Source: Neobacillus mesonae
Lineage (GTDB): Bacteria; Bacillota; Bacilli; Paenibacillales; Paenibacillaceae
NCBI GenBank assembly: GCA_023715865.1
Contig: JAMBOW010000002.1
Location: 124,001-188,000 of the forward strand
Reading direction: 5' to 3'
DNA: 64,000 nucleotides
In this document: positions 8,762 to 17,172 of the stretch, piece after piece
Layout: every line of letters begins with the position of its first letter
Numbering within the stretch: position 1 is the first letter of the stretch
Program-made: the position numbers and the translations under genes
The notes under the pieces: model-generated
Told to the model about the DNA's origin: nothing
Databases searched by the model: none
Seen by the model: only the letters and a program-made list of their open reading frames with translations

Positions 8762-9268
8762 CTAGGTTGCCCGAATAACTTTAACATCTGCAGGAATGAT
8801 GTGCTCTCCTTCATACAGCATAAATCGTCCATTTTGCCATTCAATTCTGAGCAGATGATTGTCATCAGACTGATACTGCCAGACATGCTGCTCTCCGTTT
8901 TGGGAAAATGGTGTTTTTCCCGCAATCAGCACATGCCCTGCATATTGTTCTTCCAGATGATAATCTCTATCATCCAATTCGATGGATGTCGGCACTTCAT
9001 CCGGACTATCAAGACGTCCATCAATTGGCTGATATAATCCGTACACAAGTCTTTCTCTCTCTTCTATGTGTAGATACGCAAGACTATTGCCGTCCTTGAT
9101 TGTGAGGACAACCGCATTTCTACCGCGATTTTGCACTTTACCTACGACCTCATAAGTGACCAGTGACACTTCGCAAATATCGCCAGGGTTCAGCTGCAGC
9201 ATGCTTTTCTCCGGCACCTCAGGTTTAGGCTTCGACAATAAATTCGTTACTCTCTTCCATATACTCAT
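8762..9268 (-). CDS. DUF4178 domain protein
   Basis: Cytosolic protein of 168 residues without signal or membrane segment. It is mostly predicted beta-strand, matching the DUF4178 family: an N-terminal small barrel-like part (LNPGDICEVSLVTYEVVGKV) and repeated strand pairs such as AYLHIEERERLVYG and WQYQSDDNHLLRIEW. It lies between the DUF350 membrane protein and the DUF4247 lipoprotein, 12 bp from the latter, within the PspA operon. In other genomes the same trio travels with PspA, which points to envelope stress; no catalytic motif is visible. Confidence 0.8.
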   Translation of the reverse strand: MSIWKRVTNLLSKPKPEVPEKSMLQLNPGDICEVSLVTYEVVGKVQNRGRNAVVLTIKDGNSLAYLHIEERERLVYGLYQPIDGRLDSPDEVPTSIELDDRDYHLEEQYAGHVLIAGKTPFSQNGEQHVWQYQSDDNHLLRIEWQNGRFMLYEGEHIIPADVKVIRAT

Positions 9269-9304
9269 CTTCCATCAAACTCCTATATCTAAGGTTTCCT
9301 TGTT

Positions 9305-9748
9305 CTATAGTGATGCAGAAATAATCAATGCGCCTACCACATGGAGTGTACCGGAAAACAATCCGTACCCTACCTTGCCCTGCTGCATGCCGCCATCAAT
9401 ATTAAAACCTGCAAACCTGCGGATAATAAAATGAACAAGCCCCTCAATAATAAGCAAAATAACAAAGGACACGACGGAGACGATTAAGGCATCGCCCAAA
9501 TGATAGGACACCGAAATGGATGAAGACAGAATGTAGCCTTGTGCAAACAGCTTCATAATCAGCCTCGTTGTAACGGCCATGTTCCCAGCTTTTACTTCGG
9601 CAAAATCCTTATATTTTGTAAAAAGTGAATCCACGTACATCAATATAAAAAGCAGGACAGCTCCCGATCCGGTCCATACCAGCATACGTAAAATATCCAT
9701 AAATTCCATCTTGGCCAACATCCCCCACTGTTCAAGATAACCCCTCAT
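9305..9748 (-). CDS. DUF350 family integral membrane protein
   Basis: 147-residue membrane protein with four hydrophobic segments (approximately residues 21-40, 62-82, 86-105 and 125-145). It matches the DUF350 family of small multi-span proteins, in the region around YHLGDALIVSVVSFVILLI. It is the second gene after pspA and is followed by DUF4178 and DUF4247. Its role as membrane partner of the PspA scaffold is inferred from gene order alone. Confidence 0.8.
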   Translation of the reverse strand: MRGYLEQWGMLAKMEFMDILRMLVWTGSGAVLLFILMYVDSLFTKYKDFAEVKAGNMAVTTRLIMKLFAQGYILSSSISVSYHLGDALIVSVVSFVILLIIEGLVHFIIRRFAGFNIDGGMQQGKVGYGLFSGTLHVVGALIISASL

Positions 9749-9836
9749 GAAAAACGAAGGAGAAACATCATTAGTCTCTCCCTCGCTTTATTAATGTGCT
9801 GAATAGGTGATCCATTCATATATATGCGAAAATAAT

Positions 9837-10505
9837 TTATTTATTTTCGTATTGTTTCATCAGCGCAGCGAGTTCGTCCTCAACAGCCTGGTCCTTCCCA
9901 AGATTCTCAAACTCTTCATCCAAGGATTTGTCTTTTTTATTCATTTCGTTGCTCGCTTCAGCAAGTGCTTCGGCCTGCATCATTTTTTCTTCCATGCGCT
10001 TCAGACCAGCTGATGCCGAATCAGAGCTGAAATCGTTCATCGCCTTGTTGATTTCAGTTTGAGCTTTTGCCGCATTGTATCTGGCTACCAATGTTTCACG
10101 TTTGCTCTTCATTTCAGACAACTGCTTGCGCATCTCTTCGAGCTTGCTGCGAAGATTATCGGCTGCTGCTTTGTTTTGGTCATAGCTAGCTTTGTATTCA
10201 GCAAGCTTTGCCTCTGCATTTTTCTTTTCTTCCAAAGCACGGCGGGCAAGATCAAGGTTTTGTGCTTTTGCTGCCGTGTGTGCCTGCTCTTCACGTTTCT
10301 TCACGAGCGCTTCCTGTTCTTCGTAAAGCGCCTTGAATTTTTTCTCCAGCGCGATTTGAGAAGCAACTGCCTTTTCTGCATCCTCGAGATCTTCCTGCAT
10401 ATCACGAATATACTGATCTGTCATTTTGATCGGATCCTCTGCTTTGTCAATCAGTGCATTAATATTGGACATAGTCACATCACGCAATCTTTTAAAAAAC
10501 GACAT
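9837..10505 (-). CDS. pspA: PspA/IM30 (ESCRT-III-like) membrane-stress protein
   Basis: Peripheral membrane-protection protein, 222 residues. It begins with the family's amphipathic helix and signature (MSFFKRLRDVTMSNINALIDKAEDPIKM), followed by a near-continuous coiled coil rich in Glu, Lys and Ala (about residues 30-185) and a C-terminal helix ending in LAALMKQYENK. Related proteins polymerise on damaged membranes and limit proton leakage. It heads the DUF350-DUF4178-DUF4247 operon and sits about 70 bp downstream of a perfect sigma-W-like promoter, as does B. subtilis pspA. The identification is secure. Confidence 0.95.
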   Translation of the reverse strand: MSFFKRLRDVTMSNINALIDKAEDPIKMTDQYIRDMQEDLEDAEKAVASQIALEKKFKALYEEQEALVKKREEQAHTAAKAQNLDLARRALEEKKNAEAKLAEYKASYDQNKAAADNLRSKLEEMRKQLSEMKSKRETLVARYNAAKAQTEINKAMNDFSSDSASAGLKRMEEKMMQAEALAEASNEMNKKDKSLDEEFENLGKDQAVEDELAALMKQYENK

Positions 10506-10575
10506 TTCTTTTTCCTCCCATATGGTTATTCCTTATTTTGTTTTTAACTCACTTAACCTGTATATAATCTAATAT

Positions 10576-10601
10576 TACGTAACTCTTTGCCGAACGTTTC
10601 A
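10576..10601 (-). promoter_or_regulatory. ECF sigma-W-type promoter of the pspA operon
   Basis: The minus strand carries TGAAAC (10596-10601), exactly 16 bp, then CGTA (10576-10579). This is the full sigma-W consensus at its preferred spacing. The start is expected near 10569, giving a short leader before the pspA ribosome site (GGGAGG). Bacillus pspA is a known sigma-W target, so position and identity agree. Confidence 0.85.
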
Positions 10602-10622
10602 AATTATTTTTCAGCATACAAC

Positions 10623-10660
10623 AAAAAAAGACCCTGCCTAATTCAATTTAGGACAGGGCG
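10623..10660 (-). terminator. Terminator after namA
   Basis: An imperfect stem pairing the GCCCTG side (10651-10659) with 10631-10640 is followed by seven T residues on the minus strand (10623-10629). It insulates the pspA promoter from namA transcription. Confidence 0.75.
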
Positions 10661-10673
10661 TCATATAAATTTA

Positions 10674-11696
10674 TTAAAATCCTCTAAGATAAGGTTTAGG
10701 GATCGACTGATTGCCTCCCAGCGATTGCGAGGCATGCAATGCCCAGTAAGGATCCCGGAGCATCCCCCGTCCGACTGCAACAAAATCGGCCTTCCCTGAA
10801 TCAATGACTTGCTTGGCATCCTCATAATCTTCTAGTAATCCTACGGCAATAACGGGAAGCCCTAGCTCCTCCTTGAACGTGTGAGCCAGATCAACCTGGT
10901 ATCCTGCCCTTGCACTTGGACCTCCATCAGACCCGACAGGGCCTTCACCGCCAGATGTAACATGGAAGATGTCGACACCCGCTTCTTTGTATTTTTGACC
11001 AAGTTGAACAGCATAGTTGACATCATAACCGTCTTCAACATATTCTTTGGCAGAAATACGCATAATGATCGGCATATCCGGAGGGACAACTTCTTTAACC
11101 GCCTTGATGACCTCGACCCCAAATAAGGATAAATCCTGCCCGTATTCGTCTTCGCGTTTATTCGTAAGCTGGGAATGGAATTGATGAATCAGATAGCCGT
11201 GTGCGCCGTGAATTTCTATCGTATCAAAACCTGCTTCTACTGCTCTTCGGGCTGCTTCTTTATAAGCAGTCACCATTTCTTTGACTTCGTCATTATCCAG
11301 CGCCCTTGGTTCCTCGTACCGTTCACTGAATGGTATGGCTGATGGAGCAACGGGCGGCTTTGCATCCTGGGCTTTGCGTCCGGCATGTCCCAGCTGAATT
11401 CCGATTTTGGTGCCGTACGAATGAACGGCATCAACCATTTTTTTGTAGGCAGGGATATGATCATCCCCCCATATTCCCGTATCCTGATCGCTGATTCTTC
11501 CATCCGGATGAATTCCCGTCATTTCTACGATAATCAGTCCTGTTCCGCCGACGGCACGACTTACGTAATGTACAAAATGCCAATCCGTAGGGATTCCATC
11601 CTTGTTTGAAACACTATACTGGCACATGGGAGGCATAACGATGCGATTTTTTAACTCCATGCCTTTTATCTTAGCGGACTCAAACAACTGACTCAT
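10674..11696 (-). CDS. namA: Old yellow enzyme family NADPH dehydrogenase
   Basis: FMN-dependent ene-reductase of the YqjM/NamA class, 340 residues in an alpha/beta barrel. Typical features are the N-terminal LKNRIVMPPMCQYS (with the YqjM-type Cys), the GIQLGHAGRKA segment, EIHGAHGYLIHQF with the substrate-binding His pair, and ADFVAVGRGMLRDPYWA near the end. It reduces alpha,beta-unsaturated carbonyls and nitro compounds, usually in oxidative or electrophile stress. The start is placed at 11694-11696 because GAGGGG lies 9 nt upstream; the ATG three codons earlier abuts that site. It forms a single transcription unit. Confidence 0.93.
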   Translation of the reverse strand: MSQLFESAKIKGMELKNRIVMPPMCQYSVSNKDGIPTDWHFVHYVSRAVGGTGLIIVEMTGIHPDGRISDQDTGIWGDDHIPAYKKMVDAVHSYGTKIGIQLGHAGRKAQDAKPPVAPSAIPFSERYEEPRALDNDEVKEMVTAYKEAARRAVEAGFDTIEIHGAHGYLIHQFHSQLTNKREDEYGQDLSLFGVEVIKAVKEVVPPDMPIIMRISAKEYVEDGYDVNYAVQLGQKYKEAGVDIFHVTSGGEGPVGSDGGPSARAGYQVDLAHTFKEELGLPVIAVGLLEDYEDAKQVIDSGKADFVAVGRGMLRDPYWALHASQSLGGNQSIPKPYLRGF

Positions 11697-11789
11697 TACT
11701 TCCATCCCCTCATCTTTTTTCTAGAATAATATCATCCTATAAAGGTAATAACAAATAAGTACAATACATAAATGCAGGAGTTGATTAAT

Positions 11790-12608
11790 ATGAAACGAAA
11801 TCTATTTTTATATACTGTCTTGATCGTTACATTAATGTTCCTATCCTCAGCCATAATCCCTATTACCAACTCTGCTACACACGCTGCTCCAGAGCATCAT
11901 GTGTTTTCAGCGTCACAATCGAAAGCCAATACAACACCTTCCAAAAATGACTCGCCGACCCTAGGACAGCTTCGAAAAAAATACAGCAGTTATTTTCTAA
12001 CGAATGGACCGAGCGTAAAAAAAATTGCATTAACCTTTGACGATGTACCGGATCCCAGATTCACCCCGCAAGTATTGGACATCCTTAAAAAATACGGCGT
12101 TAAAGCTACTTTTTTCGTTAATGGCCATCGAATTGATAAGTTTCCTGACCTTTTTAAACGAATTTATAATGAAGGTCACGCCATCGGCAATCACAGCTAT
12201 TCCCATCCTAACTTTAATCGATTGACGCTTGGAGAATTTGTCTCCGAGATTCAAAGAACGGAACAGGCAGTCTCCCGTATCACAGGATTTATCCCAAAGC
12301 TGATTCGCCCTCCCTATGGAGAAATTACGGAGGAACAGCTGAAATGGGCTGTGGAGCATGATTACAGGATTGTCAATTGGAATGTAGACTCGCTGGACTG
12401 GAAAGGGATCAGTAAGAACGAAGTAGTACAGAATATCATGTCTCAAATCACCCCCGGAGCTATCATTCTACAGCACGCAGGAGGCGGAGTTGGATCCGAT
12501 CTAACGGGCACAATTGAAGCTCTTCCCGAGATCATTACCAAGCTCAGATCAGAGGGCTATGAGTTTGTCACTGTACCAGAGCTGCTTGGAGTAAGTATGG
12601 CAAATTAA
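11790..12608 (+). CDS. Polysaccharide deacetylase (NodB domain), exported
   Basis: Carbohydrate esterase family 4 protein, 272 residues, with an N-terminal hydrophobic signal or anchor (about residues 6-26). The NodB motifs are in order: TFDDVPD (motif 1, catalytic base Asp), the zinc-binding HSYSHP (motif 2), RPPYGE (motif 3), NWNVDSLDW (motif 4) and IILQHAGG (motif 5). It probably removes N-acetyl groups from peptidoglycan or a related glycan. The start at 11790 follows AGGAG by 9 nt, and an in-frame ATG 18 nt upstream lacks a site. It is divergent from namA. Confidence 0.9.
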   Translation: MKRNLFLYTVLIVTLMFLSSAIIPITNSATHAAPEHHVFSASQSKANTTPSKNDSPTLGQLRKKYSSYFLTNGPSVKKIALTFDDVPDPRFTPQVLDILKKYGVKATFFVNGHRIDKFPDLFKRIYNEGHAIGNHSYSHPNFNRLTLGEFVSEIQRTEQAVSRITGFIPKLIRPPYGEITEEQLKWAVEHDYRIVNWNVDSLDWKGISKNEVVQNIMSQITPGAIILQHAGGGVGSDLTGTIEALPEIITKLRSEGYEFVTVPELLGVSMAN

Positions 12609-12611
12609 ATC

Positions 12612-12644
12612 AAAAAACTCGTGAGAGCATGGGCTCACACGAGT
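12612..12644 (-). terminator. Terminator shared by the convergent deacetylase and LysM-3D genes
   Basis: The stem ACTCGTG(AG)/(CT)CACGAGT, with a small bulge, is followed on the minus strand by six T residues (12612-12617). On the plus strand the tail is weaker, so it mainly serves the minus-strand gene. Confidence 0.7.
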
Positions 12645-12662
12645 CTATCCGTTTCATTTCAA

Positions 12663-13325
12663 TTACTTTTTAATGACAAACAATTTTACATCCTGGATTC
12701 CAAATTTGCTTACAAAGCTCGGGCTCCCAGGAATAAAGATGTCAATTTTATTCCCTTTAATCGCACCGCCGATATCTGTGGCAGTTGCTACAAAGGCTTT
12801 ATCAGGCAGTCCATCATGGGAATGACCTGTGACAAGCACTTTGGTTCCCAGTGGAATCACTTTAGGATCTACAGCGATAGTTCCGATTTTGAGCGGATTG
12901 CCGAAATAATCCACCGCTCCATATCCGCCGTTCTCAGCAGAATCGGAGGAATATGCCGTTGCTTTTACATTAATTGTTTTGCTATAGTCAAACGTTTTGC
13001 CCCAGGCTTCTACCACTTTGTTTGCGCTGTCTACATTCAAGCTTGCAGTCATTGCACTGCTGCCTGCAGCTTTCGCAGATACAGTTCCTGCAGATGTTGA
13101 CGGAATTGTAATCTTTAATCCACCATAAATATTATACGGCGAGATTCCCTTATTTGCTTTCATTAATTTTTCAAGATTCACTTTATATGTTTTCGATAAT
13201 TTATAAAAGGTGTCCCCTTCAACGGCCGTATGCACTTTATCCGCATGTGCAGGAACAACTTGAACCATCAAAGCAGCACCAATAATCGCTGCAGCAATGG
13301 TTGTCTTCTTGAAAGATTTAAACAT
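12663..13325 (-). CDS. LysM and 3D-domain cell-wall protein (YocH-like)
   Basis: Secreted protein of 220 residues. A signal peptide (MFKSFKKT, hydrophobic, cleavage after VPAHA) leads to one LysM repeat (VHTAVEGDTFYKLSKTYKV to GLKITIPS) that binds peptidoglycan. A Ser/Ala linker and a C-terminal 3D domain follow, the latter with the family Asp residues in AVDPKVIPLGT, ATDIGG and KIDIFI. This is the layout of YocH-type and MltA-like lytic or wall-remodelling enzymes. The start is set by GGGAGGAAG just before 13323-13325. No confident WalR box was found upstream. Confidence 0.9.
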   Translation of the reverse strand: MFKSFKKTTIAAAIIGAALMVQVVPAHADKVHTAVEGDTFYKLSKTYKVNLEKLMKANKGISPYNIYGGLKITIPSTSAGTVSAKAAGSSAMTASLNVDSANKVVEAWGKTFDYSKTINVKATAYSSDSAENGGYGAVDYFGNPLKIGTIAVDPKVIPLGTKVLVTGHSHDGLPDKAFVATATDIGGAIKGNKIDIFIPGSPSFVSKFGIQDVKLFVIKK

Positions 13326-13427
13326 AACTTCCTCCCTCATGAACTTGACTGTCGTAAATATATCACAATTTTGTAACCTTGTATTATGTAAATGTTGGTA
13401 ACCACGTTACTGCCTTTATTCGGACAC

Positions 13428-13460
13428 AAAAAAATCCCCAGACGGTATCGTCTGGGGATT
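13428..13460 (-). terminator. Terminator after the amino acid ABC operon
   Basis: A perfect 12-bp stem (13433-13444 with 13449-13460) with loop GTAT is followed by T residues on the minus strand and by a T-rich tail on the plus strand. It can act in both directions. Confidence 0.85.
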
Positions 13461-13484
13461 GCTTTATTTTTAGATAATAAGTTC

Positions 13485-14207
13485 TTATAATACCTTGCTG
13501 AGAAAATCCTTTGTACGTGAATGCTGCGGATTGCTGAACACTTCCTCAGGTGTTCCTTCTTCAACAATTTTACCGCCATCCATAAATATAATACGATCGC
13601 CGACTTCACGCGCAAAGCCCATTTCATGGGTAACTATGATCATCGTCATTCCGCCTTCAGCCAGCTTTTTCATTACATCCAGCACTTCCCCGACCATTTC
13701 CGGATCCAGAGCAGAGGTTGGCTCATCAAACAGCATCACATGCGGCTGCATGGCAAGAGCTCTTGCAATCGCGATACGCTGTTTTTGTCCTCCGGATAAT
13801 TGGTTCGGATAAATATTTTTCTTATCCGACAAGCCAACTGTTTTAAGCAGGTCATCCGCAATCTTCTCTGCCTCTTGGGCAGGGACATTCTTTACGGTTG
13901 TAGGAGCAAGTGTAATATTCTGACCGACGGTTTTATGCGGAAACAGGTTAAAATGTTGAAACACCATTCCCATTTTTTCGCGGGTTGAATTAATATTATG
14001 CTTCGAATCTGTAATAGAGCTGCCTTCAAACAGAATGGTGCCTTCTGTCGGCACTTCTAGCAGATTCAAGCAGCGTAAAAAGGTACTTTTTCCTGATCCG
14101 GAAGGACCAATGACAACAACAACCTCGCCTTTACCGATCTCGATGTCGATGCCTTTCAAGATATTTAAATTCCCGAAGGATTTATGCAAATTTTTAACGC
14201 TTATCAC
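13485..14207 (-). CDS. glnQ: Polar amino acid ABC transporter ATP-binding protein
   Basis: ATPase of the GlnQ/HisP class, 240 residues. It has Walker [11 protein letters not shown]-loop in [13 protein letters not shown], signature [15 protein letters not shown], Walker [14 protein letters not shown] and H-loop VTHEM. It also has the family-typical ending ([17 protein letters not shown]). It overlaps the end of the receptor-permease gene by 14 nt and forms a complete two-gene importer with it. The substrate is a polar or charged amino acid by family; the exact one is not determinable. Confidence 0.93.
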   Translation of the reverse strand: MISVKNLHKSFGNLNILKGIDIEIGKGEVVVVIGPSGSGKSTFLRCLNLLEVPTEGTILFEGSSITDSKHNINSTREKMGMVFQHFNLFPHKTVGQNITLAPTTVKNVPAQEAEKIADDLLKTVGLSDKKNIYPNQLSGGQKQRIAIARALAMQPHVMLFDEPTSALDPEMVGEVLDVMKKLAEGGMTMIIVTHEMGFAREVGDRIIFMDGGKIVEEGTPEEVFSNPQHSRTKDFLSKVL

Positions 14208-15645
14208 TAGTTCTCAACTTCCTTTCAAATGCGCCTAACAGCTTGGACAGAATAAAGGTAAGGATGAAGTAGATGACCGCAGCAATAATATACGGGCTCA
14301 AGCCTTGGTAAGTAATGCTTCGAATCGTATTTGCCTGATACATAATATCCATCATACCGATAACCGAAATAATGGAGGATTCTTTAATAATGGTAATAAA
14401 TTCATTACCAATCGCAGGCAGTACCGTCTTCATCGCCTGCGGCAAAATGATGTGCCTAAGCGCTGCCCCGCGGGTCATACCTAGTGAGCGGGCTGCTTCC
14501 ATCTGACCCTTGTCCACACCTTGAATCCCTGCTCTGAAAATTTCCGCAAGATAAGCAGAGCTGTTAATGGATAAGGTAATAACACCAGATTGCAGCGGAG
14601 ACAAGTTAATACCAAATACGAGCGCAAGACCATAGTGAATGATCATGAGCTGTACAAGCATTGGGGTTCCGCGCAGCACTTCAACATAAGCTGTACCTAG
14701 CCAAGCAATTACTTTTACGCCGGACATGCGTACAAGCGTAATAATTAAACCAATCAAGAAACCGAAAATGACACCAAGTGCGGATAAGAGAAGTGTGTAT
14801 CCAATCCCTTTGGCATAATAGCTGCGGTATTCCCAAGCTACTTCAAATATATTTTGCTGTTTCGCCTTACCTGCGGAGAGAAGACTTGCCTCCTCAACCA
14901 TTTCTGTAATCCGATCATCTGCCTTCAGTTCGGCAAGTGTTTCATTAATAACGGACAGCAGTTCTGTATTGCCTTTCTGTACCCCGATAGCGGCTTCCGA
15001 TTCCGATTCTTCCGGTATAGCATCAGAAAGCACAATTTCATCGGTCAAGTAACCTGCAGCTACCGTATCCTCTACGATAAGAGCATCAACACGCTCGGTT
15101 TGAAGCTGCATTACGATATCAGCGATTTTATCGAGTGAGGTAATACTTGCATTTGGCACACCTTGAGCAATTTCTTCTTGTATGGAGCCTTTTTGGACAC
15201 CAATCTTCGTGTTCTCAAGGTCAGTCATCGTCCTGTACTTGTCTGTATCCTCTGCACGCACCAGCACAACCTGACGTGCTTTATAGTATGGATCAGAGAA
15301 ATCGATGCTCTGACGACGTTCTTCCGTCGGCGTCATTCCGGAAATGACCAGATCCACACGGCCGCTTTGCAGCGCTGGCAGCAAGCTGTCGAAGCCCATA
15401 TCTTGAATGACCAGCTCTGCTCCCATCTTCTCTGCAATCGCCTTAGCTATTTCAATATCAAAACCTACGATTTGATCCTGACCGTCAATCGTTTTATGAA
15501 ACTCATATGGCGGAAAATCTGCGCTCGTTCCGAGTATGAGCTGTTTGTCACTCCCTGTATCCTGTGCACTCGCTGTTGTTAGTCCTGCAGGCAGCAGAAT
15601 GATCATGCACATAAAGAGCATTAGCAACTGAAATGTTTTTTTCAA
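14194..15645 (-). CDS. Fused substrate-binding and permease protein of a polar amino acid ABC importer
   Basis: 483-residue fusion. After a signal sequence ending near ASA, residues ~35-260 form a SBP_bac_3 receptor ([37 protein letters not shown] twice). Residues ~280-480 are a HisM/GlnP-type permease with about five membrane spans and the ATPase-docking [22 protein letters not shown] loop. A TTG start at 15643-15645 is chosen: AAGGAG lies 10 nt upstream, and the promoter's predicted start near 15691 would exclude most of the longer frame. Receptor-permease fusions of this kind occur in Bacillota. Confidence 0.92.
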   Translation of the reverse strand: MKKTFQLLMLFMCMIILLPAGLTTASAQDTGSDKQLILGTSADFPPYEFHKTIDGQDQIVGFDIEIAKAIAEKMGAELVIQDMGFDSLLPALQSGRVDLVISGMTPTEERRQSIDFSDPYYKARQVVLVRAEDTDKYRTMTDLENTKIGVQKGSIQEEIAQGVPNASITSLDKIADIVMQLQTERVDALIVEDTVAAGYLTDEIVLSDAIPEESESEAAIGVQKGNTELLSVINETLAELKADDRITEMVEEASLLSAGKAKQQNIFEVAWEYRSYYAKGIGYTLLLSALGVIFGFLIGLIITLVRMSGVKVIAWLGTAYVEVLRGTPMLVQLMIIHYGLALVFGINLSPLQSGVITLSINSSAYLAEIFRAGIQGVDKGQMEAARSLGMTRGAALRHIILPQAMKTVLPAIGNEFITIIKESSIISVIGMMDIMYQANTIRSITYQGLSPYIIAAVIYFILTFILSKLLGAFERKLRTSDKR

Positions 15646-15697
15646 ACCCTTGTCTCTCCTTAGCTGACATAAAATCATGATTAATAATTGAACCATC

Positions 15698-15726
15698 ATT
15701 ATAAATTAAACTGCATGAATATGCAA
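15698..15726 (-). promoter_or_regulatory. Sigma-A-type promoter of the amino acid ABC operon
   Basis: Minus-strand -35 TTGCAT (15721-15726), 17-bp spacer and perfect -10 TATAAT (15698-15703). The predicted start near 15691 leaves a leader of about 45 nt with the AAGGAG site used by the TTG start. Confidence 0.6.
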
Positions 15727-15886
15727 TGAACTTCCAACAATTTTCATGCATTTCTGCTATAAATCGACTCTACCTTCATGGTTATGACAAAGAATGAAGA
15801 CGATTATCAGTTCAAAGTGTTATAATGCATGTATAAATAATTAATATCGTAGATGCAATGCTATGAATGAGGAGTGCGATAATATT

Positions 15887-17053
15887 TTGAGCAAACAGAC
15901 CATTAATCAAACCATCGATCATTATAGTTCCCGCTTCAAGGAAATTTCATTATATATTGGTGAGAATCCGGAGCTTGGAAACGAGGAATTTTTAGCATCC
16001 GCAAGACTTAAGGAAGAACTCGTCTTTCACGGCTTTGAGGTAGAAGCACCGGTGCTTGGACTTCCCACTGCATTTATCGGGACGTATAATTCAGTGAAAC
16101 CCGGGCCTCGAATCGCTCTGTTATGTGAGTACGATGCATTGCCTGAGCTCGGTCATGCCTGCGGTCACCATTTGATCTGCATGATGAGTCTTGGAGCAGC
16201 CGTTGGTCTTAAATCAGTCATTGATGAGATCGGCGGTTCCATTAAAGTATTTGGTACACCTGCTGAAGAAACCAAAGGAGCCAAAGTGCCGATGGCTGCC
16301 GAAGGGCTATTCGATGATTGTGATATAGCCATGATGACTCATCCTTTTTATGCCTATGAAAAATCCGGTACCTCGCTGGCCATGGATGCAATTCAGTTTG
16401 AGTTCTTCGGAAAATCTTCTCATGCGGCAGCAAGTCCCCATGAAGGAATTAATGCACTCGATGCTGTTATTCAGACCTTTAACGGAATCAATGCTTTCCG
16501 TCAGCAAGTAAAAAGTACGGTTCGAATCCACGGAATTGTCAACCATGGCGGCGAAGCGGCTAACATTATTCCTGACTATGCATCAGCACAATTCTATGTT
16601 CGTGCTTCTACAAGAAAAGAGCTGGAATCATTAACTCAGCGTGTTATTCAAATTGCGGAAGGTTCTGCGCTTCAAACCGGGTGCAGCCTTAAAACATCCA
16701 ATTATGAAACCTCCTATGATGAGATGAACACAAATGAACGGTTATCTGATGTATTTACGTCCAATCTAATGGAACTGGGTATTCCGTCAGAAGAGATCGG
16801 AACCGGTGATGACCATGGCTCCATGGATATGGGAAATGTATCTTTGCGAATTCCATCCATTCATCCCTACATCAAAATTATTGATGAAAAGCATGCTCTT
16901 CATTCGAAGGAGTTCAGAGATTTGGCTATGGAAGAACGTGCTCTTTCCGGCATGATCCTGGCTGCCAAAACGCTCGCCAATACGGCTTATGATGTCATTA
17001 CACAGCCCGAGCTGCTAAACCAAATTAAAGAAGCGCACCAAATGATGAAATAA
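15887..17053 (+). CDS. M20 family metallopeptidase/amidohydrolase
   Basis: Zinc amidohydrolase of the M20D/ACY1-like group, 388 residues. Expected metal-binding regions are visible: the GHACGHHL segment, the TPAEETKGAK Glu pair and MTHPF. A dimerisation domain follows at about residues 180-290 (VNHGGEAANIIPDYASAQFYVRAST). Relatives cleave N-acyl or aminobenzoyl-glutamate-type amides. The TTG at 15887-15889 is preferred for its upstream GAGGAG, although the spacing is long (12 nt); the ATG at 15863 in the same frame has no ribosome site. It is divergent from the amino acid importer, which fits a peptide or amino acid scavenging role (inference). Confidence 0.85.
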   Translation: MSKQTINQTIDHYSSRFKEISLYIGENPELGNEEFLASARLKEELVFHGFEVEAPVLGLPTAFIGTYNSVKPGPRIALLCEYDALPELGHACGHHLICMMSLGAAVGLKSVIDEIGGSIKVFGTPAEETKGAKVPMAAEGLFDDCDIAMMTHPFYAYEKSGTSLAMDAIQFEFFGKSSHAAASPHEGINALDAVIQTFNGINAFRQQVKSTVRIHGIVNHGGEAANIIPDYASAQFYVRASTRKELESLTQRVIQIAEGSALQTGCSLKTSNYETSYDEMNTNERLSDVFTSNLMELGIPSEEIGTGDDHGSMDMGNVSLRIPSIHPYIKIIDEKHALHSKEFRDLAMEERALSGMILAAKTLANTAYDVITQPELLNQIKEAHQMMK

Positions 17054-17067
17054 CAGAATTACAAATT

Positions 17068-17104
17068 GAGGTACCGATGCTCTTGGCTTCGGTACCTCTT
17101 TTTT
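17068..17104 (+). terminator. Terminator after the M20 peptidase
   Basis: A perfect 10-bp stem GAGGTACCGA/TCGGTACCTC (17068-17077 with 17089-17098) is followed by a run of T residues on the plus strand. Confidence 0.85.
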
Positions 17105-17172
17105 AAATTCAATACGGATAAAGCGATCCTTGTCTAAAATCGAAATCTGGATGTTAACATCCGGCATTCTGG

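Noticed and set aside
13326-13420. WalR box for the LysM-3D gene
   Set aside because: TGTAAC-like half-sites occur, but at 9-bp instead of the required 5-bp spacing, so the claim is not supported.
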